IMG/VR virus record: IMGVR_UViG_3300008117_000424
Span: 1-21,253 of that record
DNA: 21,253 bases
Strand: one strand, 5' to 3'
From: a virus
A program made the translations under genes and the position numbers. Within the stretch, counting starts at the first letter, position 1; each line of letters opens with the position of its first letter. Shown here in pieces: positions 1 to 6,004 of the stretch. A model generated the notes under the pieces. That model was not told the origin of the DNA. It was given only the letters and a program-made list of their open reading frames with translations, and did not search any database.

Positions 1-2
1 GT

Positions 3-89
3 TTATATAACCAGTACGGTAAGCGAGGAAGTGAAGTTTTAGCAGAGGCTTACCTGCTCAACGATTACGAACAGGCGGTGAAATTTTAA
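3..89 (+). CDS. C-terminal end of an unknown protein (5' partial)
   Basis: An open frame enters from the left edge and runs 28 codons to a TAA that overlaps the next gene's ATG (TAATG), a typical coupled junction. The visible tail ends NDYEQAVKF. A similar AYEKAV tail closes the next gene, so the two may be related. The start lies outside the window and no function can be given. Confidence 0.5.
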   Translation, partial: LYNQYGKRGSEVLAEAYLLNDYEQAVKF

Positions 90-412
90 TGACCGATGAC
101 ATTGTGACCCGACTTCGAGCCCGTCACCAGCAGAAGCCTCACCGCTATCCGCCCGACATCGTGAAGCACGAGGAGGTCATCTACTGGCGATGCGCCGAGT
201 GCGGAAACCTCATCGACGACATGACCTCAGGGGACTGCACCGTCGACTGGCGCTCCCCGCACCTTGAGCACGAGGCCGCTGATGAGATTGAACGCTGGCA
301 AGACATTGCTCGTAGGCTTTATCTTTTTATTCAAGACCCATGTACCCCTAATCATTGGTGCGATGTCTGTTCATCTATTGATGCATATGAAAAGGCGGTA
401 AATAATGGATGA
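89..412 (+). CDS. Small phage protein of the MTDDIVTRLR/AADEIE type with Cys pairs
   Basis: This 107-aa protein opens MTDDIVTRLRARH and carries EAADEIERW near residue 63. Many small actinophage proteins of unknown function share this architecture. Between these blocks is CAECG (about residues 35-39), and near the end is CDVC (about 91-94), so a zinc-binding fold is likely. It overlaps the upstream stop by one base and the next gene by 8 nt. Its first ~26 nt and its AADEIE segment are nearly identical in DNA to those of the gene at 601-771, which makes the two paralogous mosaics. The role is unknown. Confidence 0.75.
   Translation: MTDDIVTRLRARHQQKPHRYPPDIVKHEEVIYWRCAECGNLIDDMTSGDCTVDWRSPHLEHEAADEIERWQDIARRLYLFIQDPCTPNHWCDVCSSIDAYEKAVNNG
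94..114 (+). repeat. 21-bp exact repeat in small gene family, copy 1
   Basis: Identical to 606-626. It encodes the DDIVTRL start of both paralogous small proteins. Confidence 0.8.
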
Positions 413-611
413 TGATAAATGTAACTGCGTCAACATGAATGGCAATATGTGTTACCCATGCCTAGTCAAGGATTACTACGCCATATCAGCAGACAACTTT
501 AGGTTGATACATGAAAACGAACGCCTACGCAAAGAGGTTGCTCGTCTCGGCTCTTTCATTCACCCCATCGGAACAGTTACATACGGGATAGAGGATATGT
601 ATGAGCGATGA
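405..611 (+). CDS. Small Cys-rich (zinc-ribbon-like) phage protein
   Basis: A 68-aa protein with an N-terminal cluster C-x-C-x(7)-C-x(2)-C (residues 6-19) that could bind one zinc. A charged helical stretch with ENERLRKEVARL (about residues 37-48) follows and could form a short coiled coil. The start overlaps the previous gene by 8 nt behind AAGGCGG. The 3' end overlaps the next gene by 11 nt. No family recognised; the function is unknown. Confidence 0.7.
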   Translation: MDDDKCNCVNMNGNMCYPCLVKDYYAISADNFRLIHENERLRKEVARLGSFIHPIGTVTYGIEDMYER

Positions 612-771
612 CATTGTGACCCGACTACGGGAAACTGAAGCGTATTGGAAAGGTACAGCATCCCATGAGGACTTTGTTATTTGTGCTGAAGCCGCTGATG
701 AGATTGAACTCCTGCGGACAGAAGTAGAAAAGTGGAAGAGATTGTACAGATGGGAAGTGCGTGATGAGTGA
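601..771 (+). CDS. Small phage protein, paralogue of the 89-412 product
   Basis: A 56-aa protein starting MSDDIVTRLRETEAYW, with EAADEIELLRTEVEKWKRLY in its C-terminal half, which is predicted helical or coiled coil. It is a short version of the gene at 89-412 that lacks the Cys-rich centre. The ATG overlaps the upstream stop by 11 nt and follows GAGG with 7-nt spacing. The stop overlaps the next start by 8 nt. The function is unknown. Confidence 0.72.
   Translation: MSDDIVTRLRETEAYWKGTASHEDFVICAEAADEIELLRTEVEKWKRLYRWEVRDE
606..626 (+). repeat. 21-bp exact repeat in small gene family, copy 2
   Basis: Second copy of 94-114. A further 19-bp identical block (275-293 and 691-709) encodes AADEIE in both genes. 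Confidence 0.8.
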
Positions 772-865
772 CGGCGCCACAAGCACTGTGTTGAGCATGA
801 TCATTGCAGGCCTCGCCGGCTGGTCGGTAAAGCAAATAGTTCTATACATAAGGGAGATGAAATGA
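764..865 (+). CDS. Very small single-pass membrane protein
   Basis: A 33-aa reading frame, MSDGATSTVLSMIIAGLAGW and onward, with one hydrophobic segment (about residues 9-21) and a short basic tail. It sits between two overlapping genes (8 nt upstream, ATGA overlap downstream) with GGGAAG as its ribosome site. The uninterrupted tiling of starts and stops supports translation more than the sequence itself does. The function is unknown. Confidence 0.5.
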   Translation: MSDGATSTVLSMIIAGLAGWSVKQIVLYIREMK

Positions 866-1038
866 GCAGCGACGCAGTTATCCGCGACCTACAGACAAGT
901 CTGGAGCGCGTAACCGAAGATCGCGACAACATCAGAGCCATTGCCGCGGAAATGGCAAGGCTTATGGAGCGCTATGGAATTGACTTCTACGGCGTGTATC
1001 ACAGGTTTGTAAAGGAGTACGGTCGTGAACCAGCGTAG
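862..1038 (+). CDS. Small helical phage protein, unknown function
   Basis: A 58-aa protein that is mostly charged helix: MSSDAVIRDLQTSLERVTED, then RDNIRAIAAEMARLMERYGI. The ATG overlaps the previous stop and is preceded by a good AGGGAG site. It resembles short coiled-coil proteins of actinophage early regions, but I recognise no named family. Confidence 0.68.
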   Translation: MSSDAVIRDLQTSLERVTEDRDNIRAIAAEMARLMERYGIDFYGVYHRFVKEYGREPA

Positions 1039-1201
1039 CACAACAATGAACGCAACCAGCTTCGAGCGCATCGCCAACCGGTACTACAACCAGCATCATA
1101 AGTATCTTGACCGAGATCAGCTGTGCACCTGCACGGCATGCACTCAGTACAGGCAGCTAACGAAGAGAGCGACAAATGACAATCCCAGAACTGACGTATG
1201 A
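1025..1201 (+). CDS. Small Cys-motif protein, unknown function (GTG start)
   Basis: A 58-aa protein with a compact C-x-C-x(2)-C motif (CTCTAC, about residues 41-46). The GTG at 1025 is preferred to the ATG at 1046 because AAGGAG (1012-1017) lies 7 nt upstream of it. It overlaps the previous gene by 14 nt and the next by 26 nt, so the region is heavily nested. Function and metal binding are unproven. Confidence 0.55.
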   Translation: MNQRSTTMNATSFERIANRYYNQHHKYLDRDQLCTCTACTQYRQLTKRATNDNPRTDV

Positions 1202-1412
1202 AATCGTAGCCGTCATCACCGGCTACCTCACCTATCAGTGGTTCGTTCAAGGCGCTAGCGATGAGGGCCGCGTTCTTCGTCGCGAGGACAAGGCAGCGTT
1301 CGTGGTGCTTGGTGGAGTCGGCGGAGTTGCTTGGCCGATCACGCTGTTTATTCTTGGAATGACAACCGTGCTTCATGGAGCCGGCCGCCGCTGGGGAAAC
1401 GAAGATGAATAG
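1176..1412 (+). CDS. Small two-helix membrane protein
   Basis: A 78-aa protein with hydrophobic segments at about residues 6-24 and 40-67, separated by the charged loop GASDEGRVLRREDKAA, and with a short charged C-terminus. This suggests a helical hairpin in the membrane. The start overlaps the preceding gene and the ribosome site is weak (GAAGAG). It has no holin-like neighbours, so I leave the role open. Confidence 0.65.
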   Translation: MTIPELTYEIVAVITGYLTYQWFVQGASDEGRVLRREDKAAFVVLGGVGGVAWPITLFILGMTTVLHGAGRRWGNEDE

Positions 1413-1731
1413 AGAAGAGGAATACCTCCGCTGGTCAGGCAAAGTCTCGTCAACACCAACGCGACCGACCCTCACGATCCACGAAGACGGGGTGCTTGAG
1501 GAGATTGAAGACGAAGAAGAGGTGGCCGTCATCTGCCACAGAGGATACGACGAGCTGAACAAGATCTACACGCTGTTCTGCCCAATATGCAGCGCGCCGA
1601 TCGAGGCCAAGCTTCGGTTCAAGGAGGATACCGATGGTCACCCACACCGATACACCTACGATTTGCTGAGCCAGTTGTGTGAATGCCCGTCGGTTGTGTT
1701 TAGATACAACGGTAACCACACATCATTTTAA
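1405..1731 (+). CDS. Acidic small protein with zinc-finger-like Cys pairs
   Basis: A 108-aa protein if started at the ATG at 1405 (MNREEEYLRWSGKV); a start at 1375 would add ten residues that overlap the neighbour more deeply. It has an acidic stretch (EEIEDEEE, about residues 32-39), then ICHRG, CPIC (about 60-63) and LCEC (about 91-94), so a four-Cys zinc site is plausible. It is followed closely by the next gene. No family recognised. Confidence 0.68.
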   Translation: MNREEEYLRWSGKVSSTPTRPTLTIHEDGVLEEIEDEEEVAVICHRGYDELNKIYTLFCPICSAPIEAKLRFKEDTDGHPHRYTYDLLSQLCECPSVVFRYNGNHTSF

Positions 1732-1742
1732 GGAGAGTAGCC

Positions 1743-1946
1743 ATGGGATACGTCATTATTGCATTCGTGCTTGGTTACACCGTTGGCTGGGTCATGCAGT
1801 TCATTGAATCACGCAGAGAGAATGACGCCATCCAGGTCCGTCTGCGTGAGCTTGAACGCACAAACGAGCGCTATAAGAACCACATCTTTCAGCAATTCAA
1901 GTTCGAGGCGTCTCGACGCGACATCGACATCGACCCTGATGAGTGA
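1743..1946 (+). CDS. Small membrane-anchored coiled-coil protein
   Basis: A 67-aa protein with one N-terminal transmembrane helix (about residues 3-19) followed by a charged helical domain rich in Arg and Glu, probably a short coiled coil facing the cytoplasm. A strong AAGGAGAG site precedes the ATG. The stop overlaps the next start by 8 nt. The layout resembles small anchored phage proteins of unknown function, possibly spanin- or holin-associated, but no lytic gene is adjacent. Confidence 0.7.
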   Translation: MGYVIIAFVLGYTVGWVMQFIESRRENDAIQVRLRELERTNERYKNHIFQQFKFEASRRDIDIDPDE

Positions 1947-2148
1947 CCACGACGAGATGCGCAACGCACTCGTAAGAGCTCTCACCTACGGTGTGGACTT
2001 TAGCTACGCGCGGATTCTACAGGTTGACCCTGAGATACTGCCGCTTTTTCCTTGTCCCGCTTGCGCTTGTCTCGCTTGTACTGGACATACTTCTCATGAA
2101 CATCGGGACGCTTCCTGCGCTCACGATCCGCCATGCGCCTCCGCATGA
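1939..2148 (+). CDS. Possible small protein overlapping whiB on the opposite strand
   Basis: A 69-aa frame opening MSDHDEMRNALVRALTYGVD, coupled to the previous gene by an 8-nt overlap. The first ~37 residues read like a normal helical protein. The rest is unusually Cys- and His-rich and lies antisense to the 3' end of the WhiB gene (149-nt overlap). Either the two genes truly overlap tail to tail, or one has a shorter real end. As it follows the compact upstream run, I favour it being translated, at low certainty. Confidence 0.45.
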   Translation: MSDHDEMRNALVRALTYGVDFSYARILQVDPEILPLFPCPACACLACTGHTSHEHRDASCAHDPPCASA

Positions 2149-2395
2149 CGGGGTCATTGAAGTAACCAGCAACGTATCGTTCGTAGTCTGTCTCGCCGCC
2201 CCAGATGCCGTGTTCCTCGTTCTCACGAGCGTACTGCCTGCACTGCTGCTGAACCGGACACTGATTGCAGATCACACGAGCTCGCGCCTCGCGGTCTCTC
2301 TTCTCCCGTTGGGTCTCTCTGAATGGCTCAAAGAATAGGTTTGTGTGCCCTCGGCAGATTGCCTGGTCAAACCAAGATGTGTTCTTGAGTGTCAT
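2000..2395 (-). CDS. whiB: WhiB-family iron-sulfur transcription factor
   Basis: A 131-aa protein with the four Cys that ligate the [4Fe-4S] cluster: C14, then C43-x2-C46-x5-C52, followed by the GIWGG turn (residues 63-67) that defines WhiB proteins. A long basic tail (RRRMADRERRKRP and onward) would contact DNA. WhiB proteins bind the host sigma factor and are confined to Actinobacteria and their phages. Phage copies such as that of mycobacteriophage TM4 can interfere with host WhiB function. The ATG follows AAGGA by about 10 nt and overlaps the upstream gene by 29 nt, so it is probably the last gene of a three-gene unit. It is longer than the usual 80-100 aa because of the tail. Confidence 0.9.
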   Translation of the reverse strand: MTLKNTSWFDQAICRGHTNLFFEPFRETQREKRDREARARVICNQCPVQQQCRQYARENEEHGIWGGETDYERYVAGYFNDPVMRRRMADRERRKRPDVHEKYVQYKRDKRKRDKEKAAVSQGQPVESARS

Positions 2396-2567
2396 CTGTA
2401 TCTGTATCCTTGTCTTGTGTGATGTGTAGTCTTATGTCGAGTAGCAAGTCAATGACCTCGCTCGACGTCAACAGCGTCCTTGACGAGAAGTCCGCTATCC
2501 CGGAGTCGATCATTTGCACGATCTTGTCCGGGATAGCGTCCAGCTCGAGTTCGTCTAGCTCAGGCAC
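2367..2567 (-). CDS. Small acidic protein, unknown function (GTG start)
   Basis: A 66-aa acidic protein, MPELDELELDAIPDKIVQMI and onward, likely all-helical, with a repetitive DKDTDTDD near the C-terminus. The GTG at 2567 overlaps the stop of the holin-like gene by 8 nt and follows AAGGAAAAGG. The end overlaps whiB by 29 nt. It is probably co-transcribed between the holin-like gene and whiB. No family recognised. Confidence 0.65.
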   Translation of the reverse strand: MPELDELELDAIPDKIVQMIDSGIADFSSRTLLTSSEVIDLLLDIRLHITQDKDTDTDDTQEHILV

Positions 2568-2805
2568 CCTTTTCCTTCTTGTCGACCTTGCGGAAGACAG
2601 CGTTGATCTCTTCCTTTGTGAGCTTGCCGTCGTCCATGTACGCGCGAGCAAGACCCTCGACGACGAACGCAACGCCACCAATGCCGGCCATCAGCACGGC
2701 CTTCATGAGTGGCACGTCTACAATGGCACCAGCGCCGACAACGCTAAGTCCCGTAGCTGCAAATGTTGCGACAATTCTCATCGCGACCTGGGTAATCTGT
2801 TCCAT
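2560..2805 (-). CDS. Two-helix membrane protein, holin-like
   Basis: An 81-aa protein with two hydrophobic segments (about residues 8-28 and 31-51), then LARAYMDDGKLTKEEINAVF and a Lys-rich end. This resembles small membrane proteins of actinobacterial phages, often labelled holin. The ATG at 2805 is chosen over the upstream in-frame start at 2847 because AAGGAG precedes it closely and a -10 box lies just upstream. It is not beside the endolysin, so lysis timing is inferred. The DDGKLT-x-EEIN segment is EF-hand-like in wording but too short to call one. Confidence 0.68.
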   Translation of the reverse strand: MEQITQVAMRIVATFAATGLSVVGAGAIVDVPLMKAVLMAGIGGVAFVVEGLARAYMDDGKLTKEEINAVFRKVDKKEKGA

Positions 2806-2842
2806 TGAGTGCTCCTTGTGATAGAAGCCCTCTCCTGCGAAG

Positions 2843-2852
2843 ATCATACCAA
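2843..2852 (-). promoter_or_regulatory. Extended -10 promoter box for the holin-like/whiB unit
   Basis: On the minus strand the sequence reads TTGGTATGAT, an extended -10 element (TGn before TATGAT). Transcription would start near 2836, leaving a leader of about 30 nt that contains the AAGGAG site of the gene starting at 2805. No clear -35 is seen. An almost identical TTGGTATAGT lies ahead of the HTH-primase unit at 15583-15592. Confidence 0.5.
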
Positions 2853-2865
2853 TAGCTGCCCGCGG

Positions 2866-4911
2866 TTACTTCGCGTTGTCCTTGACGAACTTGATCTCGC
2901 AAGCGTCTGTTGTGCAGTAAGACTCGCCAATCGCGTCCGCCGCCATGCCCGCGTAGACACCGGAGAAGTCGATTGGAAACAGCTTCATGGTGCCTTCCTT
3001 GTATTGCTCAGCGGTGATCTGAGTGTACGGCATCTGCGGATAGGTCATGTTGCCCTGCGGTAGGAACGAGACCGTCTTGAGCTGTCCGTCATACATGTGC
3101 AGCACTGTTCCGACGTGCTCCTTCTCGGTCTCGGCGTCAAACGAGATCGTCACCGAGACGGAGTTGTCTGACCAGTAACGCTGCGCTGTTGCGGCAAGCG
3201 ACATCTTCTCGAAGATTGTCACGTCCTTCTCGGAACGTGTCGCGTTGGACTCGATGGGGAAGAACACCACGGACGTCGTATCGGGAGATTCCGACGCCGG
3301 CTCGACTCGGTAGTTCGCCATCTTGAACAGCGGAAGCATCGGGTCGTCGTTGGAGAAGCGGATCGCACGGTCGAAGTACTTACCGCCCGGTGTCCAGTGA
3401 ACCCCAGGCGACTCGCCGGCAAGAATGGAAACGGTGCCGGAAGGCTTTACCGTCGTCATCTTGATTGACTCACGGATACCCAACCACTCAGAGTAGACGT
3501 TGTCGTGATTCTTTACCGTGTTGTATCCGGCGTCCATCCACTCGCGAAGAACGGGCAGCCCGACGCGGTCAGCAAAGTTAGCGACGCCAGAGATTGACGT
3601 TCCGATGCGGCGGTTCCTCTGCATGATCGCGTTTGTCTCCTCCCAGTGCGTGGGAAGAAGCGTGACGGTCTTCGCATAGAGATACGCGAACTTCAGCGTG
3701 CGCTTGAAGTCATCAAGATTGTCATGACGGTTGAGGTATGTCTCGACAAGCGTGCAGCACTCATAGCTCTCAAGCGACTGCTCGGCGCAGGGGTTGTACC
3801 CAGCGACGCGCCAGTCCTTGTTGTTTGCGGGATCGGCAAGACGCCCATACTTGCGCGAGACGTCGAGCCAGATGACACCAGGCTCCCCGTTGAGCGCGAT
3901 TCCGTCAACGATGCTTGACAGGTCTGCACCAACAGTTGTCTCAACGCTGTTGTTGGACATCCATCCCCAACCCGGTGCATCGGGATCGTACGAGTTGCGC
4001 TCGGGGAAGCGATCCTTGTTCTTGAGATTGATGAACTCATCGTCACCAAGACGACCAAGCAGCAGCTCGGCGGAGCGACGCACGTTACCAGACACGACGC
4101 AGACTCCGATGAGGTTTCCGATGTCTGCAATATCAACGCGCGAAAGTTTCTGCCCAGCGCGACCCTTGAACATGCGACGGATGTGATTGTGAAGCTTGAT
4201 CAGCGGATCGGGTCCAGCCGCGGTGCCGCCAAACGTGCGGATAGGTTCGCCGGCTGCGCGAATCTCGGAGTAGTCAAACTCCGCTACGCACTGATCTGCC
4301 TTGAGGTAGGAGTTGATCAGTGTTGTCACCGACTCGACCCAACCTTCACGAGTATCGGGGATGACCTCGATCGCGCAGCTCTTCGTTGGCTCGTAGATTG
4401 TGAAGTCCTTGTCTGCGCCCTTGTCGTCAAAGCCGACGCCAACGCCCAGCATCGACGCTTCCATAAGAAACGCGAACGGCTTCGCTGGATTGTTCTTCGA
4501 CATCTCGGCAGTCGAGACGAATGCGCAGTTCTGAAGAGCGGCTGAGTTCTTATGCAGGTTGACAAGCGGAGTGCCCATGACCCAGAGTCCACGCCCAGGC
4601 GGCGTCCACTTGAGATTGAACAGACGATCAAACGCTTCCTTCGCGCTTGCCTGCGCCTTGGCATCATTCCAAGGCAGTCGGTTTGTCTTGCAATGATCCT
4701 TCTGCAGCGAATACATTCCGTTGATGACTCGCTCGCAAACGTCTACCCAAGTTTCCTTGGTGCCGTCTTCCTTGAGACGCGAATAGGTGCGAAGAAAAGT
4801 GATTTCTCCAACCGAGTTGCCACCGGCGTCGCGGTAACCAAACGGCGCTTTCTTGTCGCGGTATCCAGCGACAAAGTCGTCGTTTAGACGGAAAGAGAAC
4901 ATCGAAGACAT
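2866..4911 (-). CDS. nrdJ: Adenosylcobalamin-dependent (class II) ribonucleotide reductase
   Basis: This 681-aa protein matches the monomeric RTPR type exemplified by Lactobacillus leichmannii (739 aa). It reduces ribonucleotides with a B12-generated thiyl radical. Visible are QNCAF (C129, redox Cys), NPCAE (C375 thiyl Cys, E377) followed by ECC (C386, partner of C129), KPSGTVSILAGESPGVHW, and the C-terminal shuttle pair C666-x4-C671. The ATG at 4911 is preferred over the GTG at 4920 because GAGG lies 8 nt upstream. The enzyme works with or without oxygen, which suits a phage of variable habitats. It sits between the DUF3039/nei genes and the holin-like unit, has its own -10 box, and is complete. 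Confidence 0.95.
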   Translation of the reverse strand: MSSMFSFRLNDDFVAGYRDKKAPFGYRDAGGNSVGEITFLRTYSRLKEDGTKETWVDVCERVINGMYSLQKDHCKTNRLPWNDAKAQASAKEAFDRLFNLKWTPPGRGLWVMGTPLVNLHKNSAALQNCAFVSTAEMSKNNPAKPFAFLMEASMLGVGVGFDDKGADKDFTIYEPTKSCAIEVIPDTREGWVESVTTLINSYLKADQCVAEFDYSEIRAAGEPIRTFGGTAAGPDPLIKLHNHIRRMFKGRAGQKLSRVDIADIGNLIGVCVVSGNVRRSAELLLGRLGDDEFINLKNKDRFPERNSYDPDAPGWGWMSNNSVETTVGADLSSIVDGIALNGEPGVIWLDVSRKYGRLADPANNKDWRVAGYNPCAEQSLESYECCTLVETYLNRHDNLDDFKRTLKFAYLYAKTVTLLPTHWEETNAIMQRNRRIGTSISGVANFADRVGLPVLREWMDAGYNTVKNHDNVYSEWLGIRESIKMTTVKPSGTVSILAGESPGVHWTPGGKYFDRAIRFSNDDPMLPLFKMANYRVEPASESPDTTSVVFFPIESNATRSEKDVTIFEKMSLAATAQRYWSDNSVSVTISFDAETEKEHVGTVLHMYDGQLKTVSFLPQGNMTYPQMPYTQITAEQYKEGTMKLFPIDFSGVYAGMAADAIGESYCTTDACEIKFVKDNAK

Positions 4912-4956
4912 GTTACGCACCTCATAGCATGGGAGAGAGATTGGCTGAGGTTAGCA

Positions 4957-4962
4957 ATTATA
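4957..4962 (-). promoter_or_regulatory. -10 box upstream of nrdJ
   Basis: The minus strand reads TATAAT, ending 45 nt before the nrdJ ATG. The predicted start is near 4950 with a leader of about 39 nt. No good -35 sits at 16-18 nt; a TTGACT lies only 11 nt upstream and belongs to a palindrome. Confidence 0.5.
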
Positions 4963-4968
4963 CTTCGA

Positions 4969-4981
4969 CGTTGAGTCAACG
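4969..4981. repeat. 13-bp palindrome, possible operator upstream of nrdJ
   Basis: CGTTGA-G-TCAACG is a perfect dyad with 6-bp arms around one central base. It begins 7 bp upstream of the nrdJ -10 box and overlaps the stop codon of the DUF3039-like gene. Its position over the expected -35 zone fits a regulator site. The binding protein is unknown. Confidence 0.45.
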
Positions 4982-5194
4982 GGATAATTGACTATAGATT
5001 TTGTCGCACTCTGGGCACACTGGAAACAGGGACCCGTCCCTCGTTGGGACCCAGATCTTTCCGCAAAGTGCAACGATCGGAATACCGTTGACAAATGCTT
5101 CCATGATCTCGTCCTTCTCGGCGTAGTGTGCAAACTTGTCGTGATCGCCGTCCTGTTGTACGTTTTGCGGAGCGTTACGCGTTTCTGTTGTCAC
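4976..5194 (-). CDS. DUF3039-like small zinc-binding protein
   Basis: A 72-aa protein whose core FAHYAEKDEIMEAFVNGIPI, then VALCGKIWVP and FPVCPECDKIY, matches the DUF3039 pattern seen in Actinobacteria and their phages. C44 and the CPEC pair (C60, C63) suggest metal binding. The GTG at 5194 overlaps the nei stop by 20 nt and follows GAGGGA, so the two are translationally coupled. DUF3039 has no assigned function that I know of. Confidence 0.78.
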   Translation of the reverse strand: MTTETRNAPQNVQQDGDHDKFAHYAEKDEIMEAFVNGIPIVALCGKIWVPTRDGSLFPVCPECDKIYSQLSR

Positions 5195-5984
5195 CTTGAC
5201 ATCCCTCGCACCAGTAGACCGTCCGTCCGTCAAGCGTATCCGAACGTACAAGTGAGCCACAGACAAGGCAGTCGTTGCCATGTCGCTTGTAGACGTAGCT
5301 GTATTGCGTGCACCCATGCAGCTCTACTCCGTGCTTGCGTAGGTGCTCCTCAGTCACGGTGCGAATGTGCCCATCCGTCGCTCCGTCTCTGAGCAACACA
5401 ACCGAGTCACTCCAGATCTCGTCAAACTTCTCTCTCGGTACGTCCTTTCCGGAGATGAATGGCGATAGCTGCGCGCGGAAAAGTAGCTCTGCGCGATAGA
5501 CGTTGCCGATTCCTGCGATCACCGACTGATCCATGAGCAGACCGCCGATCGTCTTCTTGCTCTTGGCAATCTTCTCCCACGCCTTCTCCGGGTCGGCGTT
5601 GTCATGAATAGGGTCCGGGCCAAGTTTAGCTTTCTTGGTAAGCATAGCGTCGTAGTCCACAATCTCGCACGCCGTCGGCCCGGCAAGATCTGAGAGGTAC
5701 TCGTCATTCATCAAACGAAGACGAGTCGCGTTGCCCGGCTGCTGCTGCTTGTTCTTGCGCAACTTGAACCAGCCATAGAGACCAAGATGAATGTGAACGA
5801 TGTCGTTGTCGAAGTGCAGAAAGAGATGCTTGCCATGGGCGCTCGTTTCCGTCATCACTCTGTCGTTGATTACCGCCGCGCCCTCATCAAATCGCCCCTG
5901 CGGGCTCGAGGCTTGAACAAGTGTTCCGACGAATCCGTATGAGTGAACCGTCGCTAGGTGTCGTATTGAGTGTCCCTCTGGCAT
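5175..5984 (-). CDS. nei: Fpg/Nei-family DNA glycosylase (Nei2 type)
   Basis: A complete 269-aa base-excision enzyme that removes oxidised bases and nicks the strand. The N-terminal MPEGH supplies the Schiff-base proline (P2) and E3. AHGKHLF gives the catalytic Lys (K52), LGPDP lies at 121-125, and the helix-two-turn-helix GGLLMDQSVIAGIGNVYRAE is at 147-166. A zinc finger CLVC (239, 242) plus WCEGCQ (259, 262) closes the protein. SSPQGRF and DLAGPTACE are typical of the actinobacterial Nei2 branch. No Shine-Dalgarno is seen, but TATAAT ends 6 nt before the ATG, implying a leaderless mRNA. Start choice is certain because P2 must follow the initiator. Confidence 0.93.
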   Translation of the reverse strand: MPEGHSIRHLATVHSYGFVGTLVQASSPQGRFDEGAAVINDRVMTETSAHGKHLFLHFDNDIVHIHLGLYGWFKLRKNKQQQPGNATRLRLMNDEYLSDLAGPTACEIVDYDAMLTKKAKLGPDPIHDNADPEKAWEKIAKSKKTIGGLLMDQSVIAGIGNVYRAELLFRAQLSPFISGKDVPREKFDEIWSDSVVLLRDGATDGHIRTVTEEHLRKHGVELHGCTQYSYVYKRHGNDCLVCGSLVRSDTLDGRTVYWCEGCQGDNRNA

Positions 5985-5990
5985 GTGTCA

Positions 5991-5996
5991 ATTATA
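5991..5996 (-). promoter_or_regulatory. -10 box giving a probable leaderless nei transcript
   Basis: The minus strand reads TATAAT-TGACAC-ATG, which would place the first transcribed base at or next to the A of the nei start codon. There is no ribosome site. This spacing is the known signature of leaderless actinobacterial genes. Confidence 0.6.
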
Positions 5997-6004
5997 TCTT
6001 CGAG

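Noticed and set aside
999-1562. Long minus-strand open frame of 187 codons
   Set aside because: It lies opposite well-tiled plus-strand genes with ribosome sites, is Ser/Cys-rich without any motif, and has no start signals.
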